Origin: Roseovarius gaetbuli
Lineage (GTDB): Bacteria > Pseudomonadota > Alphaproteobacteria > Rhodobacterales > Rhodobacteraceae
Direction of reading: 5' to 3'
DNA length: 64,000 nt
Assembly (NCBI RefSeq): GCF_900172365.1
Contig: NZ_FWFJ01000008.1
Span: forward strand, 55,487-119,486
The number at the start of each line of letters is the position of its first letter. The stretch's first letter is position 1. Of the stretch, positions 45,989-55,027 are shown one piece after another. The notes under the pieces are model-generated. The model was not told the origin of the DNA, made no database searches, and saw only the letters and a program-made list of their open reading frames with translations. The position numbers and the translations under genes are program-made.

Positions 45989-47050
45989 TCAAGCCGCCTC
46001 ATAGGCAAGAATCGCCGCCTCAGAGCCGTTCAGACAGCGCCGTGCAAAGCCGCCATAAAGGTGGGGTTCGAATTCAAGGTTGGGATTGAGCGCAAGCAAG
46101 CGCTCGCGGTCCGCCTCCGACAGGGTCGAAAGCGCGGCACTGGCGGGATGGAAGCTTTCGGTTTCCACGCCATTGGCCCAGAGGATCTGATGACAGGGCA
46201 ACAAGAGGTGAACATAGGTCACCTCGCGCGATGAAAGATCGACCGTCACCGTGTCATTGTTGACAAGATCACGCGCCATTACCAGAACTTCGGTCGTGTT
46301 GAACAAGGCCCGCGCCACATCGCCCTGCACCAAAAGCCGGTGTTCGGGCGAGACCAGCAATTCCGCATCCGGACGGTCAATGCCAAGCGCCCCGGCCCGG
46401 AGCCGGATCGGCCGCAGCTTGGGCATCGCAAAGAGGCGTGCGCCGGTCATGCGGCGGCTGCCGATCCATTGGATTTCCTCGGCGCCGTTATCCTTGGTCT
46501 GCACCCGGTCGCCTTCGCGCAGCTCTTCCACAAGGCGCGGCCCATCGGGGGTTTCGATCCGTGTCCCGGGGGTGAAACAGATCACCCCGCCGCTACCCGC
46601 CCCGGTCGAGGCCCCGCGCATCCCTTCCAAAGAGTGATGCACCACCCACATTTCGCGCCCGACCGGCGGAATATCATTGTGGAACATCAACAACGGCGCG
46701 CCGCCGCCGACTTCGATGAGCGTCACCGTATAGCTGCGCGTGCCGTCGGTTACGACGAACCCGATATCCATAAGGGGGTCTGCCACCTCGACCCGATCCA
46801 GGTCGCGTGTGTTGTTCATTGCCGCGCCCACAAGGCGCCGCACCATCCGTGCCGCACGTTTGCGGTTCACGGCTTCGCCATCCGACATCTCGAGTCGCAG
46901 CAATTCATTTGGCCCATCTACCCGCACGGTATCGCCCTGCCAGGACCACGTGACCCCGACCGAAAGCGACTGCACGGGTGCAGATCTCAGACCATCTAAC
47001 TTCGTTTGCGACCAGGAGATGACGAACGTGCCACGAAAGCCCGTCCCCAT
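45989..47050 (-). CDS. Hint domain-containing protein
   Basis: Encodes 353 residues. A Hint fold, as in inteins and hedgehog proteins, begins at C158 (GGVICFTPGTRIETPDG) and continues to a histidine in SPEHRLL (H236), with VEELREGDRVQT between. The cysteine and histidine suggest self-cleavage could occur. About 155 N-terminal residues form an unidentified region, and about 110 residues follow the Hint core. Related proteins are common in Rhodobacterales and their role is poorly known. It may be secreted, although no signal peptide is seen. The 87-base gap upstream leads to the LpxR-like gene. Confidence 0.85.
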   Translation of the reverse strand: MGTGFRGTFVISWSQTKLDGLRSAPVQSLSVGVTWSWQGDTVRVDGPNELLRLEMSDGEAVNRKRAARMVRRLVGAAMNNTRDLDRVEVADPLMDIGFVVTDGTRSYTVTLIEVGGGAPLLMFHNDIPPVGREMWVVHHSLEGMRGASTGAGSGGVICFTPGTRIETPDGPRLVEELREGDRVQTKDNGAEEIQWIGSRRMTGARLFAMPKLRPIRLRAGALGIDRPDAELLVSPEHRLLVQGDVARALFNTTEVLVMARDLVNNDTVTVDLSSREVTYVHLLLPCHQILWANGVETESFHPASAALSTLSEADRERLLALNPNLEFEPHLYGGFARRCLNGSEAAILAYEAA

Positions 47051-47137
47051 AACCCTACTGCCTGCCTCATCGTTTTTTTATTAACAAAAGCTTAACAAAG
47101 ACGAATCAGTCTGAAAACCCCCCGATTGGCGAATTTG

Positions 47138-48052
47138 TCAGAATTGGAGCCTTAGACGCACGGAACCAACGAATTGACCCCTGCGTTGTGTCTCAAACTC
47201 CTCACTCAACCATGTCAGACCGTAAAACGCATTCGTTCCCGTGGCGTTTTCCCAATGCAGACCGGCGCGCACGCGGGCGCGCTCTTCGGTCAGGACGATG
47301 CCGCTGCTGGCAGGCAGGTATTCACTACGGTCGACATAGGCGATGTCACCGCCAACCACGAACGCATAACCCTTGAACGGATTTTGCACCACGCGATAGC
47401 GTTGTCCGGTGGTCGGTTCGCGGATCATCAACTCGCCCTGGCCAACCCGGCCAAAGCTGATATCGGCCCCGGCGCGGATCATATCCTCTACGCCAAGGCG
47501 GGCCTCTCCAAAGGGGCGAATGTGGGCGCGCCCGACCTCGAACTCGCGACCGGCCTCGACAACGAGGCGCGGAAAGACGTTGTTGCCAAGCTGTTGGCGG
47601 CGCACCTGCGGGGAAATTTTCCGCCCGCCCAGCACATCATGCACAAAGTCCTGAAAATCATCTAGCCCGGTTTGCGGCCCGGTGACCACAAGATCGGCGC
47701 CGACGGCATAGTCGATCTGTTGCGGCTGAAAATGCGTGTGCAGACCAAATGACAGCGCGCCCACATAGGGGCGATCAACCGGTGACGGTCCGGCAAGATT
47801 TTCCGGCGCGATGATCTCGCCATTAAAGCGGAATTCGAGCAGTTGCCCAAAGCCATCCGGTGCCTGCCCCTGCCATTCAGGGCCCCAAACCCGACTTGAG
47901 GCATAAGTCCCTGTGCGCCAGCGGTCATAGGTGTCGCCGATAAGGTCGTTGGTGATCAGCCGCCCATAGCCAAGCCGCTGACGGCCCTCAGCATGCGCAG
48001 TTGTTGTCAAAGCCATGATCGCGCCAAGGGCGAAGGCAAAAAGGCGTGTCAT
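47138..48052 (-). CDS. LpxR-like (DUF2219) outer-membrane protein, putative lipid A deacylase
   Basis: Encodes 304 residues with a cleaved signal peptide (residues 1-21). The rest is rich in alternating beta strands ending in aromatic F, as expected for an outer-membrane barrel. LpxR removes the 3'-acyloxyacyl chain from lipid A. The asparagine-aspartate motif NDLIGDTYDRW near the start matches the calcium/active-site region of the family. Similarity is by pattern recognition, so enzymatic activity is an inference. Confidence 0.85.
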   Translation of the reverse strand: MTRLFAFALGAIMALTTTAHAEGRQRLGYGRLITNDLIGDTYDRWRTGTYASSRVWGPEWQGQAPDGFGQLLEFRFNGEIIAPENLAGPSPVDRPYVGALSFGLHTHFQPQQIDYAVGADLVVTGPQTGLDDFQDFVHDVLGGRKISPQVRRQQLGNNVFPRLVVEAGREFEVGRAHIRPFGEARLGVEDMIRAGADISFGRVGQGELMIREPTTGQRYRVVQNPFKGYAFVVGGDIAYVDRSEYLPASSGIVLTEERARVRAGLHWENATGTNAFYGLTWLSEEFETQRRGQFVGSVRLRLQF

Positions 48053-48165
48053 CTTTCACGTTCCCTGAATTTGCCCCCCGGCCAACCCTGAGTAGCAAAG
48101 GCATATGTCCATTTGCCAGCTAAACTTCGTCAATTTTACGAAAAGTGGCACAATTAGCATAAGTC

Positions 48166-48750
48166 TCAGAGCGCGCGCATCCAGAATTGCAGCGCATGCT
48201 CGCTCTCTTCGCCCCGGTCAATGTCCTTCCAGCGAAACGTTGCGACCGTCCCCGCAAGCGGCGCATACCCCCGTTTGCGCCAGAACCCGTCAAGCGGGCG
48301 GTATCCCTCGGGGCGAAGCGGGTGATCGGCAGGGCGCACAACCCCGCAAAAGGCAGAGTGGCTGCGCCCGAGCGCGCGGGCATGATCCTCGCGCGCGTCA
48401 AAGAAGCGATGCCCAATCCCCTGCCCGCGATATTCGGGCAACAGAACGCTTTCGGCACAATAAAAGATCTCGTTCAACGCAATGCCCCGCCCTTCAAAGG
48501 CGGCGGCGAAATCGCTGGCGTGATCCTCCATCGGGGTGCCGGTCGACGCGCCGACAAGGCGCGCGCCATCATAGGCGCCGACGAGAATGGCGTCGTCGCT
48601 CTCGCGATAGGTCTGAAGATAGTGCTCCTCATAGGCAAGGTCGCCGTCATAGAGATAGGGAAAGTCGCGAAACACCGCGATCCGAAGCGCCGCCACATCC
48701 GGCAGCGCCGCGCCAAGCGCCGCCCCGGTCAGCCGCGCAACCCGGATCAA
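48166..48750 (-). CDS. GNAT family N-acetyltransferase
   Basis: Encodes 194 residues from a TTG at 48750 overlapping the preceding TGA. No ATG lies in a plausible position without a long overlap, and a weak AGGTG precedes it. The acetyl-CoA site appears as LLPEYRGQGIGHRFFD near residue 117, matching the R/Q-x-x-G-x-G/A pattern. Acetyl acceptor unknown. It is the fourth and last gene of a coupled cluster with UPF0262, a phosphatase-like protein and a SnoaL-type protein. Confidence 0.85.
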   Translation of the reverse strand: MIRVARLTGAALGAALPDVAALRIAVFRDFPYLYDGDLAYEEHYLQTYRESDDAILVGAYDGARLVGASTGTPMEDHASDFAAAFEGRGIALNEIFYCAESVLLPEYRGQGIGHRFFDAREDHARALGRSHSAFCGVVRPADHPLRPEGYRPLDGFWRKRGYAPLAGTVATFRWKDIDRGEESEHALQFWMRAL

Positions 48751-49139
48751 GACACCTGTGCCGTCCAATCGGCAAGATTGTAATAGGTCACCACCCGCGT
48801 GATCAGCCCATCCTTGAGCGTGAAAAACGATCCCGCCGGCAAGCAATAGGTCTGGCCCTTCGCCTCGGGCAGGCCCTCGTCGGTTTCAAGGTAAGTGCCG
48901 TTGACGATATATTCCGCCGCCGCGCGGGTGCCGCCCTCGGCGTCAAAGATCACCATATCGGTCAGCTCTTCGCGATAGCAGCGGTTCATATGTTTGCAAA
49001 AGTCGCGGAACATGTCCTTGCCGGTGCGCACCTTGCCCTCGTTGACGTGATGGGCCACGTCATCGGACAAACAGGCCAGCATGGCCGGCACATCACCGCG
49101 GTTGAAAGCATCGAAATAGGCTTTGATGGTGCTGTTCAT
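48747..49139 (-). CDS. SnoaL-like/nuclear transport factor 2-like family protein
   Basis: Encodes 130 residues. The NTF2-like fold is inferred from FDAFNRGDVPAMLACLSDDV near the start, GTYLETDEGLP, and the aromatic-ending strands that follow. This fold hosts ketosteroid isomerases, polyketide cyclases and non-enzymatic binding proteins, so no function is certain. It overlaps the upstream phosphatase gene by ATGA and the downstream acetyltransferase by TTGA. Its start at 49139 is the MNSTIK methionine. Confidence 0.85.
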   Translation of the reverse strand: MNSTIKAYFDAFNRGDVPAMLACLSDDVAHHVNEGKVRTGKDMFRDFCKHMNRCYREELTDMVIFDAEGGTRAAAEYIVNGTYLETDEGLPEAKGQTYCLPAGSFFTLKDGLITRVVTYYNLADWTAQVS

Positions 49140-49597
49140 AACTCTTCTCCGGGCGGTCCCCACCGCTCTTGCAGGTGACCGATGATCTGATCGCGGGTTT
49201 TTCGATAGGCCTCTAGCCGGGCCTCGCGGGTCTGAGCAAGTCCGGTCGGGTCCATGATCGGCCAATAAACGACATCAAGATGGAAAAACCGCGTCAGCTC
49301 GAGCGCGCGCCGCTGGCTTGCCGGGCTCAGGGCGACGATGACATCAAACGACGACAGATCGTCGCCCCATTGTTCCATCTCGTCAAAGCTCCGGGTGCGG
49401 TGGCGGTCAAGCTCGACCCCGATTTCGCGACAGACCGCGATGCTGAACCCGTCGATTTCCATGTCACTTTTGACACCCGCCGATTGCACATAAGTGCCGG
49501 TGCCATAGAATTTCTTCATGATCCCCTCGGCCATGGGCGAGCGGACGGCATTGTGATCGCAGCAAAACAGAACCGATTGCGGCAGCGGGTCGGGCAT
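49136..49597 (-). CDS. Low molecular weight phosphatase family protein (ArsC/LMW-PTP-like)
   Basis: Encodes 153 residues. The P-loop is CDHNAVRS, a CX5RS variant found in a branch between protein-tyrosine phosphatases and arsenate reductases; MDPTG near residue 115 provides the acid aspartate. Compared with the standard phosphatase at 780 the loop is divergent, so the substrate may differ. It lies four bases after UPF0262 and overlaps the SnoaL-type gene by ATGA. In many alphaproteobacteria it follows hisD and UPF0262. Confidence 0.87.
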   Translation of the reverse strand: MPDPLPQSVLFCCDHNAVRSPMAEGIMKKFYGTGTYVQSAGVKSDMEIDGFSIAVCREIGVELDRHRTRSFDEMEQWGDDLSSFDVIVALSPASQRRALELTRFFHLDVVYWPIMDPTGLAQTREARLEAYRKTRDQIIGHLQERWGPPGEEL

Positions 49598-49601
49598 GCC
49601 C

Positions 49602-50081
49602 TCAGCTCCCGAAATGCAGCACGCAGATCAGCGTGAACAAGCGGCGCGCGGTGTCATTGTCGATCTCGGCCTTGCCTTCAAGCCGCTCGGCCAGAACCCG
49701 GGCCCCCTCGTTGTGAATGCCGCGACGGGCCATGTCGATGGTCTCGATCTGGCTTGGGGGCATGTTCTTGACCGCATCGAAATAGCTTTCGCAGATCGAC
49801 CAGTAATCCTTGACCACCTGGCGGAACGGGCTCAGCGAAAGATGAAATTCGGCGGCTATTTCCTCGGCCTCGGTGCGGATATCGAACACCAGCCGCTTGT
49901 CACGGATCGAAAGCGCAACACGATAGGGGCCACCCGGCACCGCGCGATCATCGCGCGCAGGCAGATCAAAGGTATTCTCCTCGATCAGGTCATACATTGC
50001 CACCTTGCGCTCCTGCTCGATCTCGGGCGTGGGCGGCGGCAGGTTGGCATCATCCAGTTCGATATGGCTAATATGGCTCAT
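49602..50081 (-). CDS. UPF0262 family protein
   Basis: Encodes 159 residues. The family is restricted largely to alphaproteobacteria and has no known function. Segments such as EENTFDLPARDD, GPYRVALSIRDKRLVFDI, SLSPFRQVVKDYWSICESYFDA and IDMARRGIHNEGA are typical. It is usually placed behind hisD; here no hisD is present in front of it. The first gene of a four-gene coupled unit. It diverges from the capsule-export genes across 277 bases. Confidence 0.92.
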   Translation of the reverse strand: MSHISHIELDDANLPPPTPEIEQERKVAMYDLIEENTFDLPARDDRAVPGGPYRVALSIRDKRLVFDIRTEAEEIAAEFHLSLSPFRQVVKDYWSICESYFDAVKNMPPSQIETIDMARRGIHNEGARVLAERLEGKAEIDNDTARRLFTLICVLHFGS

Positions 50082-50251
50082 GGGACTTCTCTGGCACGTG
50101 ACAATGCATCGTCCCTAGCCCAGCCCGGCCCTCGGGGCAATCATACCCTTGCCGATTGGGTCGGCAAATCACCCCGGCGTCACCCGGGCGCAACGATCAC
50201 AGCCGCGCCTTGCATTTTTTTTCGCCTGCGGCATAAAATCGCCGCGTTTCA

Positions 50252-50281
50252 TTGGCATGATCCGGCAAGATCGGCCATAAT
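50252..50281 (+). promoter_or_regulatory. Candidate promoter of the capsule-export genes
   Basis: TTGGCA (50252-50257) and CATAAT (50276-50281), 18 bases apart, lie about 80 bases before the kpsT start. The rest of the 277-base divergent gap is AT- and GC-patterned without a gene. Confidence 0.4.
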
Positions 50282-50358
50282 GCGTACAAAACGTGACTAA
50301 GCCGTCGTTAATAAAACCCCGCTAGAACGGGGGAGCAGTGTGAAACCGGGGCGAATTA

Positions 50359-51018
50359 ATGCTCGAGTTCGAAAATGTAAGCAAGTCCTTCTGGACAGGC
50401 ACCCAGCACAAGGTAATCCTTGACCGGGTGTCGTTTCGCGTCGAACTTGGCCGCAGCCTTGGCATTCTTGCCCCCAACGGCACCGGCAAGACCACGTTGA
50501 TCAACATGATGGCGGGCCTGGAAAAGCCCGATGAGGGCGAAATTCGGCGCGGCTGTCGCATTTCCTTTCCTCTGGGGTTCATGGGCGGTGTGATCAGCCG
50601 ACTGTCGGCGCTTGAAAATTCGCGCTATATTGCCCGGCTCTACGGGCTTGATCCCGATTACATCGAGTCGTTCTGCCGCTGGATGTGCAATCTTGGCGAA
50701 TATTTCGACCAGCCGCTTGGCACCTATTCTTCTGGAATGCGGGCGCGATTCACTTTTTCGCTGCTGCTGGCGCTTGATTTCGATATGTACCTGATCGACG
50801 AGGGCATGCCCGGCTCGACCGATGTTGAATTCAACCGCAAGGCCGGCGAAATCCTGAAAGAGCGTTTGCGCACCACGACCGTGATCATCGTATCACACCA
50901 ACCCGAGACTCTCGAAAAATTCGCCCGCTCTGCTGCGGTTTTGATGGGCGGGCAGCTTTATATGTTTGATACCTTGGAAGAGGCGAAGCACCTTTATGAC
51001 TACGAAACCCAAGGCTAG
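50359..51018 (+). CDS. kpsT: Polysaccharide export ABC transporter ATP-binding protein
   Basis: Encodes 219 residues. It belongs to the ABC-2 class of capsule exporters with Walker A LAPNGTGKTTLI (about residue 37), signature SSGMRARFTF (about residue 124) and Walker B LIDEGMPGS (about residue 141). Short length and lack of a C-terminal carbohydrate-binding domain fit KpsT rather than Wzt. It would power export of a capsular polysaccharide with the permease KpsM, which is not in this window. The next gene overlaps by 23 bases. Confidence 0.92.
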   Translation: MLEFENVSKSFWTGTQHKVILDRVSFRVELGRSLGILAPNGTGKTTLINMMAGLEKPDEGEIRRGCRISFPLGFMGGVISRLSALENSRYIARLYGLDPDYIESFCRWMCNLGEYFDQPLGTYSSGMRARFTFSLLLALDFDMYLIDEGMPGSTDVEFNRKAGEILKERLRTTTVIIVSHQPETLEKFARSAAVLMGGQLYMFDTLEEAKHLYDYETQG

Positions 51019-52675
51019 AAAATTCCGCATCCGTCGCAGCACCCCCGCGCCGCAGGCCAGAACCGGCGCCCCCACGGGCGCGCCGACGCAGAGAGCTATG
51101 GCACCTGAACATCCTGCCACCGACGTTCCGACCCCGGATGCCCAAACCGATACCGCCGCGTCGGAATCACGCAGGGGTCAGGTTTCATCCGCACGCGAAA
51201 TGGGCAGCGCCCAGACGATTGACGAAATTCGCAAAGAGGGTCTGACTGGTCGTCAACTGCGCATGGCGCGTCGCATGGCGCAAAAGCACGGGCTTGCCCC
51301 AACCTCGGATTTCGATGCGGTGCGCCTGTTGCGGGTGCGCGGCATTGATCCGTTCCAGCGCGCCAATATTCTTGAACTTGTGGCCACCGACGGGCGCCCT
51401 CAGGCCACGCCAGAGGACACGTCCGATGCCGCAGCGGGCGGCGCGGCGCCAAATCAACGCGTTCAGCTGCCCCAGACCATGCCGATGGCGCGCCAGACCC
51501 TGCCCAGCACCGACCTGAGCCCGGCCGACCGCCGCGCCGAAGAGATCATGGCGATCCAACGCGATATCGGGCGGCGCCGCCGTCGCAAGCTTATGCTTTT
51601 GATGTCGCGGCTGATGGCCTTCGTGATGCTGCCGACCATCGTCGTGGGGTATTATTTCTATGCCATCGCCACGCCGATGTATTCGACCAAATCCGCCTTT
51701 TTGATCCTGTCTGCCGACGGCGGCGGCAGTGGCGGCGGCCTTGGCGGCCTGCTGCCAAGCCAGTTCGCCACCGGCCAGGATGCGATTGCCACGCAGGAGT
51801 ACCTGCAATCCAAGGATGCGATGCTCCGGCTTGACGGCGACGTCGGCTTTCGCTCGCATTTCAGCCAGCCCTGGATCGATCCGCTGCAACGCCTCGAAGC
51901 GGACGCAAGCAACGAAGACGCCTACGGTCTTTACAAGAAATACGTCAAACTTGGCTATGACCCCACCGAAGGCGTGATCCGCATGGAGGTCTCTACTGCG
52001 GACCCGGCGGTCAGCGCCGAGTTTTCCGAGCATCTGATCACCTATGCCGAAGAGCGCGTTGACGAACTTAGCCAGGAAAAACGCCAGGATGCGGTCAAAA
52101 CCGCCATCGAAAGCCTGGAGCAGGCCAAGGCCGACCGTCGCGCCGCCCAACAGATGCTTGTCTCCCTGCAAGAAGGCAGCATTCTTGACCCCGAAGGCGA
52201 GATTGCCGGCATCCGCAGCCTGATCGGCACGGTCGAGCTGCAAATGCAGGAAAAGCAGCTGGCCCTCAGCGTCCAACTCAACAACGCGCGGCCGAACCGC
52301 GCGAAGGTCGCGGCGCTTGAGAGCGAGATTCAGATCCTTCAGGACGAGCTTACCAGGCAAAAGGCCCGCCTCACCGAGGCTGCCGAAGGCGGCAGCTCTC
52401 TGGCATCCAAAACCGCCGCGATCCAGATGGCGCAGGCCGACCTTGCGACCTCTGACCTGGTGCTGCAATCCGCGCTTGAGGCCAAGCGACAGTCCGAAGT
52501 CGAGGCCAACAAGCAGGTCCGCTATCTGACTGTGAGCGTGCGCCCCCTTGCCTCGCAGGATGCTTCCTATCCGCGCTCCTTTGAAAACACGATACTGGCC
52601 TTCCTGATCTTTTCTGGTATCTACCTGATGATCTCACTCACCGCCTCTGTGTTGCGCGAACAGGTATCGTCCTAA
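50996..52675 (+). CDS. Capsule-export inner-membrane protein, KpsE/CtrB-like
   Basis: Encodes 559 residues. Residues 1-195 are a hydrophilic Pro/Ala-rich cytoplasmic stretch not seen in E. coli KpsE; one transmembrane helix lies at about residues 200-222, a periplasmic helical region with coiled-coil segments extends to about 520, and a second helix lies at about 529-548. This layout is that of polysaccharide co-polymerase proteins linking an inner-membrane ABC exporter to an outer-membrane channel. The start at 50996 overlaps kpsT by 23 bases and is directly followed by kdsA. Confidence 0.87.
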   Translation: MTTKPKARKFRIRRSTPAPQARTGAPTGAPTQRAMAPEHPATDVPTPDAQTDTAASESRRGQVSSAREMGSAQTIDEIRKEGLTGRQLRMARRMAQKHGLAPTSDFDAVRLLRVRGIDPFQRANILELVATDGRPQATPEDTSDAAAGGAAPNQRVQLPQTMPMARQTLPSTDLSPADRRAEEIMAIQRDIGRRRRRKLMLLMSRLMAFVMLPTIVVGYYFYAIATPMYSTKSAFLILSADGGGSGGGLGGLLPSQFATGQDAIATQEYLQSKDAMLRLDGDVGFRSHFSQPWIDPLQRLEADASNEDAYGLYKKYVKLGYDPTEGVIRMEVSTADPAVSAEFSEHLITYAEERVDELSQEKRQDAVKTAIESLEQAKADRRAAQQMLVSLQEGSILDPEGEIAGIRSLIGTVELQMQEKQLALSVQLNNARPNRAKVAALESEIQILQDELTRQKARLTEAAEGGSSLASKTAAIQMAQADLATSDLVLQSALEAKRQSEVEANKQVRYLTVSVRPLASQDASYPRSFENTILAFLIFSGIYLMISLTASVLREQVSS

Positions 52676-52677
52676 AG

Positions 52678-53511
52678 ATGAAAACAATCGAACTGAACGG
52701 GCTTGCAATAGCCAATGATCGGCCCCTGACGCTGATTGCCGGGCCTTGCCAGCTTGAATCTGCGGATCACGCCCAGATGATCGCGGGCACCCTGCAAGAG
52801 GCCTGCGCCGCCTTCGGCGCGCAGCTCATTTTCAAGGGCAGCTTTGACAAGGCCAACCGCACCTCTCTCTCGGGCAAACGCGGGCTTGGCGTTGACGAGG
52901 GCCTGAAGGTGCTGCAATCGGTCAAGGAGGCGTTTGGCATACCCGTGCTGACCGACATTCACCTGCCCGATCAATGCGCCCCTGTGGCCGAGGTGGTTGA
53001 TGTCCTGCAAATTCCGGCGTTTCTGTGCCGCCAAACCGATCTTTTGATCGCGGCGGGCGAAACCGGCGCGGTGATCAACGTCAAGAAGGGTCAGTTTCTC
53101 GCGCCCTGGGATATGCCCAATGTTATCTCCAAGATCGAAAGCACCGGCAACACCCGGATCATGCTGACCGAACGCGGCACATCTTTTGGCTACAACACCC
53201 TTGTGACCGATATGCGCGGGTTGCCGCAAATGGCCGCCACCGGCTATCCGGTGGTGATGGATGCGACCCATTCGGTGCAACAACCCGGCGGCATGGGAGG
53301 CAGTAGCGGCGGACAACGCGAATTTGCCCCCGTGATGGCGCGCGCCGCCGTATCGCTTGGCATCTCTGCGGTCTTTATCGAAACCCACGAAGCGCCCGAT
53401 ACCGCGCCGTCCGATGGGCCCAACATGATCCCGCTGGCGCAGATGCCCGCCCTGATCAGCACGCTGATGCAATTTGACCGTCTGGCCAAGGCCAACCCCA
53501 TTCACCTTTGA
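52678..53511 (+). CDS. kdsA: 3-deoxy-8-phosphooctulonate synthase
   Basis: Encodes 277 residues. It condenses phosphoenolpyruvate and arabinose-5-phosphate to Kdo-8-phosphate. The cysteine in AGPCQLES (about residue 23) marks the metal-dependent class; DATHSVQQPGG near residue 198 is conserved. In group 2 capsules, Kdo forms the linker between lipid and polysaccharide, so its place two bases after the KpsE-like gene fits capsule synthesis. It may also serve lipopolysaccharide, since no other kdsA is in this window. Confidence 0.95.
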   Translation: MKTIELNGLAIANDRPLTLIAGPCQLESADHAQMIAGTLQEACAAFGAQLIFKGSFDKANRTSLSGKRGLGVDEGLKVLQSVKEAFGIPVLTDIHLPDQCAPVAEVVDVLQIPAFLCRQTDLLIAAGETGAVINVKKGQFLAPWDMPNVISKIESTGNTRIMLTERGTSFGYNTLVTDMRGLPQMAATGYPVVMDATHSVQQPGGMGGSSGGQREFAPVMARAAVSLGISAVFIETHEAPDTAPSDGPNMIPLAQMPALISTLMQFDRLAKANPIHL

Positions 53512-53528
53512 CAGACAGAGAGATTGCC

Positions 53529-55025
53529 GTGACCAAACCCAGTTCCGCCGTCACCCCCAACACTTGGGGCTTCCTTCGTGATGCGATGATCATGCCCACG
53601 GGGTTTCGCGAATATGACGCCCGCTGGCAGTATCCCGAGCAAATCAACCTGCCGGGAATCACCGCGCTTGGCCTTGGCCTTGGCACCCAGATGCACGCAC
53701 GCGGCATTGCGCCCGTTATCGCCGTTGCCAACGACTATCGCGACTATTCACTGTCGATCAAGAACGCGCTGATGCTCGGCCTGATGCAGGCCGGGATTAC
53801 CGTCAAGGATATCGGCCCGGCGGTAAGCCCGATGGCCTATTTTGCACAGTTCCACCTTGATGTGCCCGCCGTCGCCATGGTCACCGCAAGCCATAATCCC
53901 AACGGCTGGACCGGGGTAAAGATGGGCTTTGAGCGCCCACTCACCCATGGCCCCGACGAGATGTCAGAGCTGCGCGACATCGTGCTTGAAGGCCGCGGCC
54001 TGCCTCGGCCGGGCGGCGCCTATGAATTTGTTGATGGGGTGCGCGAGGCCTATCTTGACGACCTCGTTGGCGATTTCCGCATGACACGCAAACTGCGTGT
54101 GGTCTGCGCCACCGGCAATGGCACGGCCTCGGCCTTTGCGCCGGAATTGTTTGAACGCATCGGCGTCGAGGTAATCCCAAGCCATAACACCCTTGATTAC
54201 ACCTTTCCCCATTACAACCCGAACCCCGAAGCGATGGAAATGCTGCATGACATGGCCGCAAGCGTGCGCGCCACAGGGGCCGATTTCGCGCTTGGCTTTG
54301 ACGGTGACGGTGATCGCTGCGGCGTTGTCGATAACGAGGGAGAAGAGATTTTCGCCGATAAGGTGGGCGTGATCATGGCCCGTGACCTCAGCAAGATTTA
54401 CCCCGGTGCCACCTTCGTGGCCGATGTCAAATCCACCGGCCTGTTCGCCTCTGACCCCGAGCTGATCAAGAACGGCGTCAAGGCGGATTACTGGAAAACC
54501 GGCCACAGCCATATGAAACGCCGGGTCAAGGAACTTGGCGCTCTGGCAGGGTTCGAGAAATCCGGTCACTACTTCTTGGCCGAACCGATTGGCCGCGGCT
54601 ATGACTGCGGCATGCGCGTCGCGGTGGAAATCTGCAAGCTGATGGATCGCAATCCGGGGCTGTCGATGTCCGACCTGCGCCGCGCCCTGCCGCAAACCTG
54701 GGCCACACCCACCATGTCGCCCTATTGCGCCGATACCGAAAAATACGCGGTGCTTGACCGCCTGGTCGCCAAACTGGTTGCCAAGCACGAGGCCGGTGAA
54801 CCGCTCGGCGGGCGCCCGATCAAAGAGGTGGTCACCGTTAATGGCGCCCGCGTGATCCTTGACAACGGAAGCTGGGGATTGGTGCGCGCCTCGTCCAACA
54901 CCCCCAACCTCGTGGTCGTCTGCGAAAGCGCGCAATCCGAGGCCGAAATGCGCGCCATCTTCGCCGACATCGACGCGGTCATCCGCACCGAACCGCTCGT
55001 CGGAGACTACGATCAGACGATCTGA
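53529..55025 (+). CDS. Phosphomannomutase/phosphoglucomutase
   Basis: Encodes 498 residues from a GTG at 53529, with an AGAGAG ribosome site; a TTG at 53508, which overlaps the kdsA stop, is an alternative. It interconverts hexose-1- and hexose-6-phosphates. The phosphoserine loop TASHNPNGW (about residue 118) and the metal loop DGDGDR (about residue 258) are intact. The product could feed nucleotide sugars for the capsule. It lies 17 bases after kdsA and completes the four-gene cassette. A repeat with an 11-bp hairpin follows. Confidence 0.93.
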   Translation: MTKPSSAVTPNTWGFLRDAMIMPTGFREYDARWQYPEQINLPGITALGLGLGTQMHARGIAPVIAVANDYRDYSLSIKNALMLGLMQAGITVKDIGPAVSPMAYFAQFHLDVPAVAMVTASHNPNGWTGVKMGFERPLTHGPDEMSELRDIVLEGRGLPRPGGAYEFVDGVREAYLDDLVGDFRMTRKLRVVCATGNGTASAFAPELFERIGVEVIPSHNTLDYTFPHYNPNPEAMEMLHDMAASVRATGADFALGFDGDGDRCGVVDNEGEEIFADKVGVIMARDLSKIYPGATFVADVKSTGLFASDPELIKNGVKADYWKTGHSHMKRRVKELGALAGFEKSGHYFLAEPIGRGYDCGMRVAVEICKLMDRNPGLSMSDLRRALPQTWATPTMSPYCADTEKYAVLDRLVAKLVAKHEAGEPLGGRPIKEVVTVNGARVILDNGSWGLVRASSNTPNLVVVCESAQSEAEMRAIFADIDAVIRTEPLVGDYDQTI

Positions 55026-55027
55026 CC

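Noticed and set aside
50082..50358. tRNA or regulatory RNA in the divergent gap
   Set aside because: No cloverleaf or conserved riboswitch pattern; only a candidate promoter was seen.
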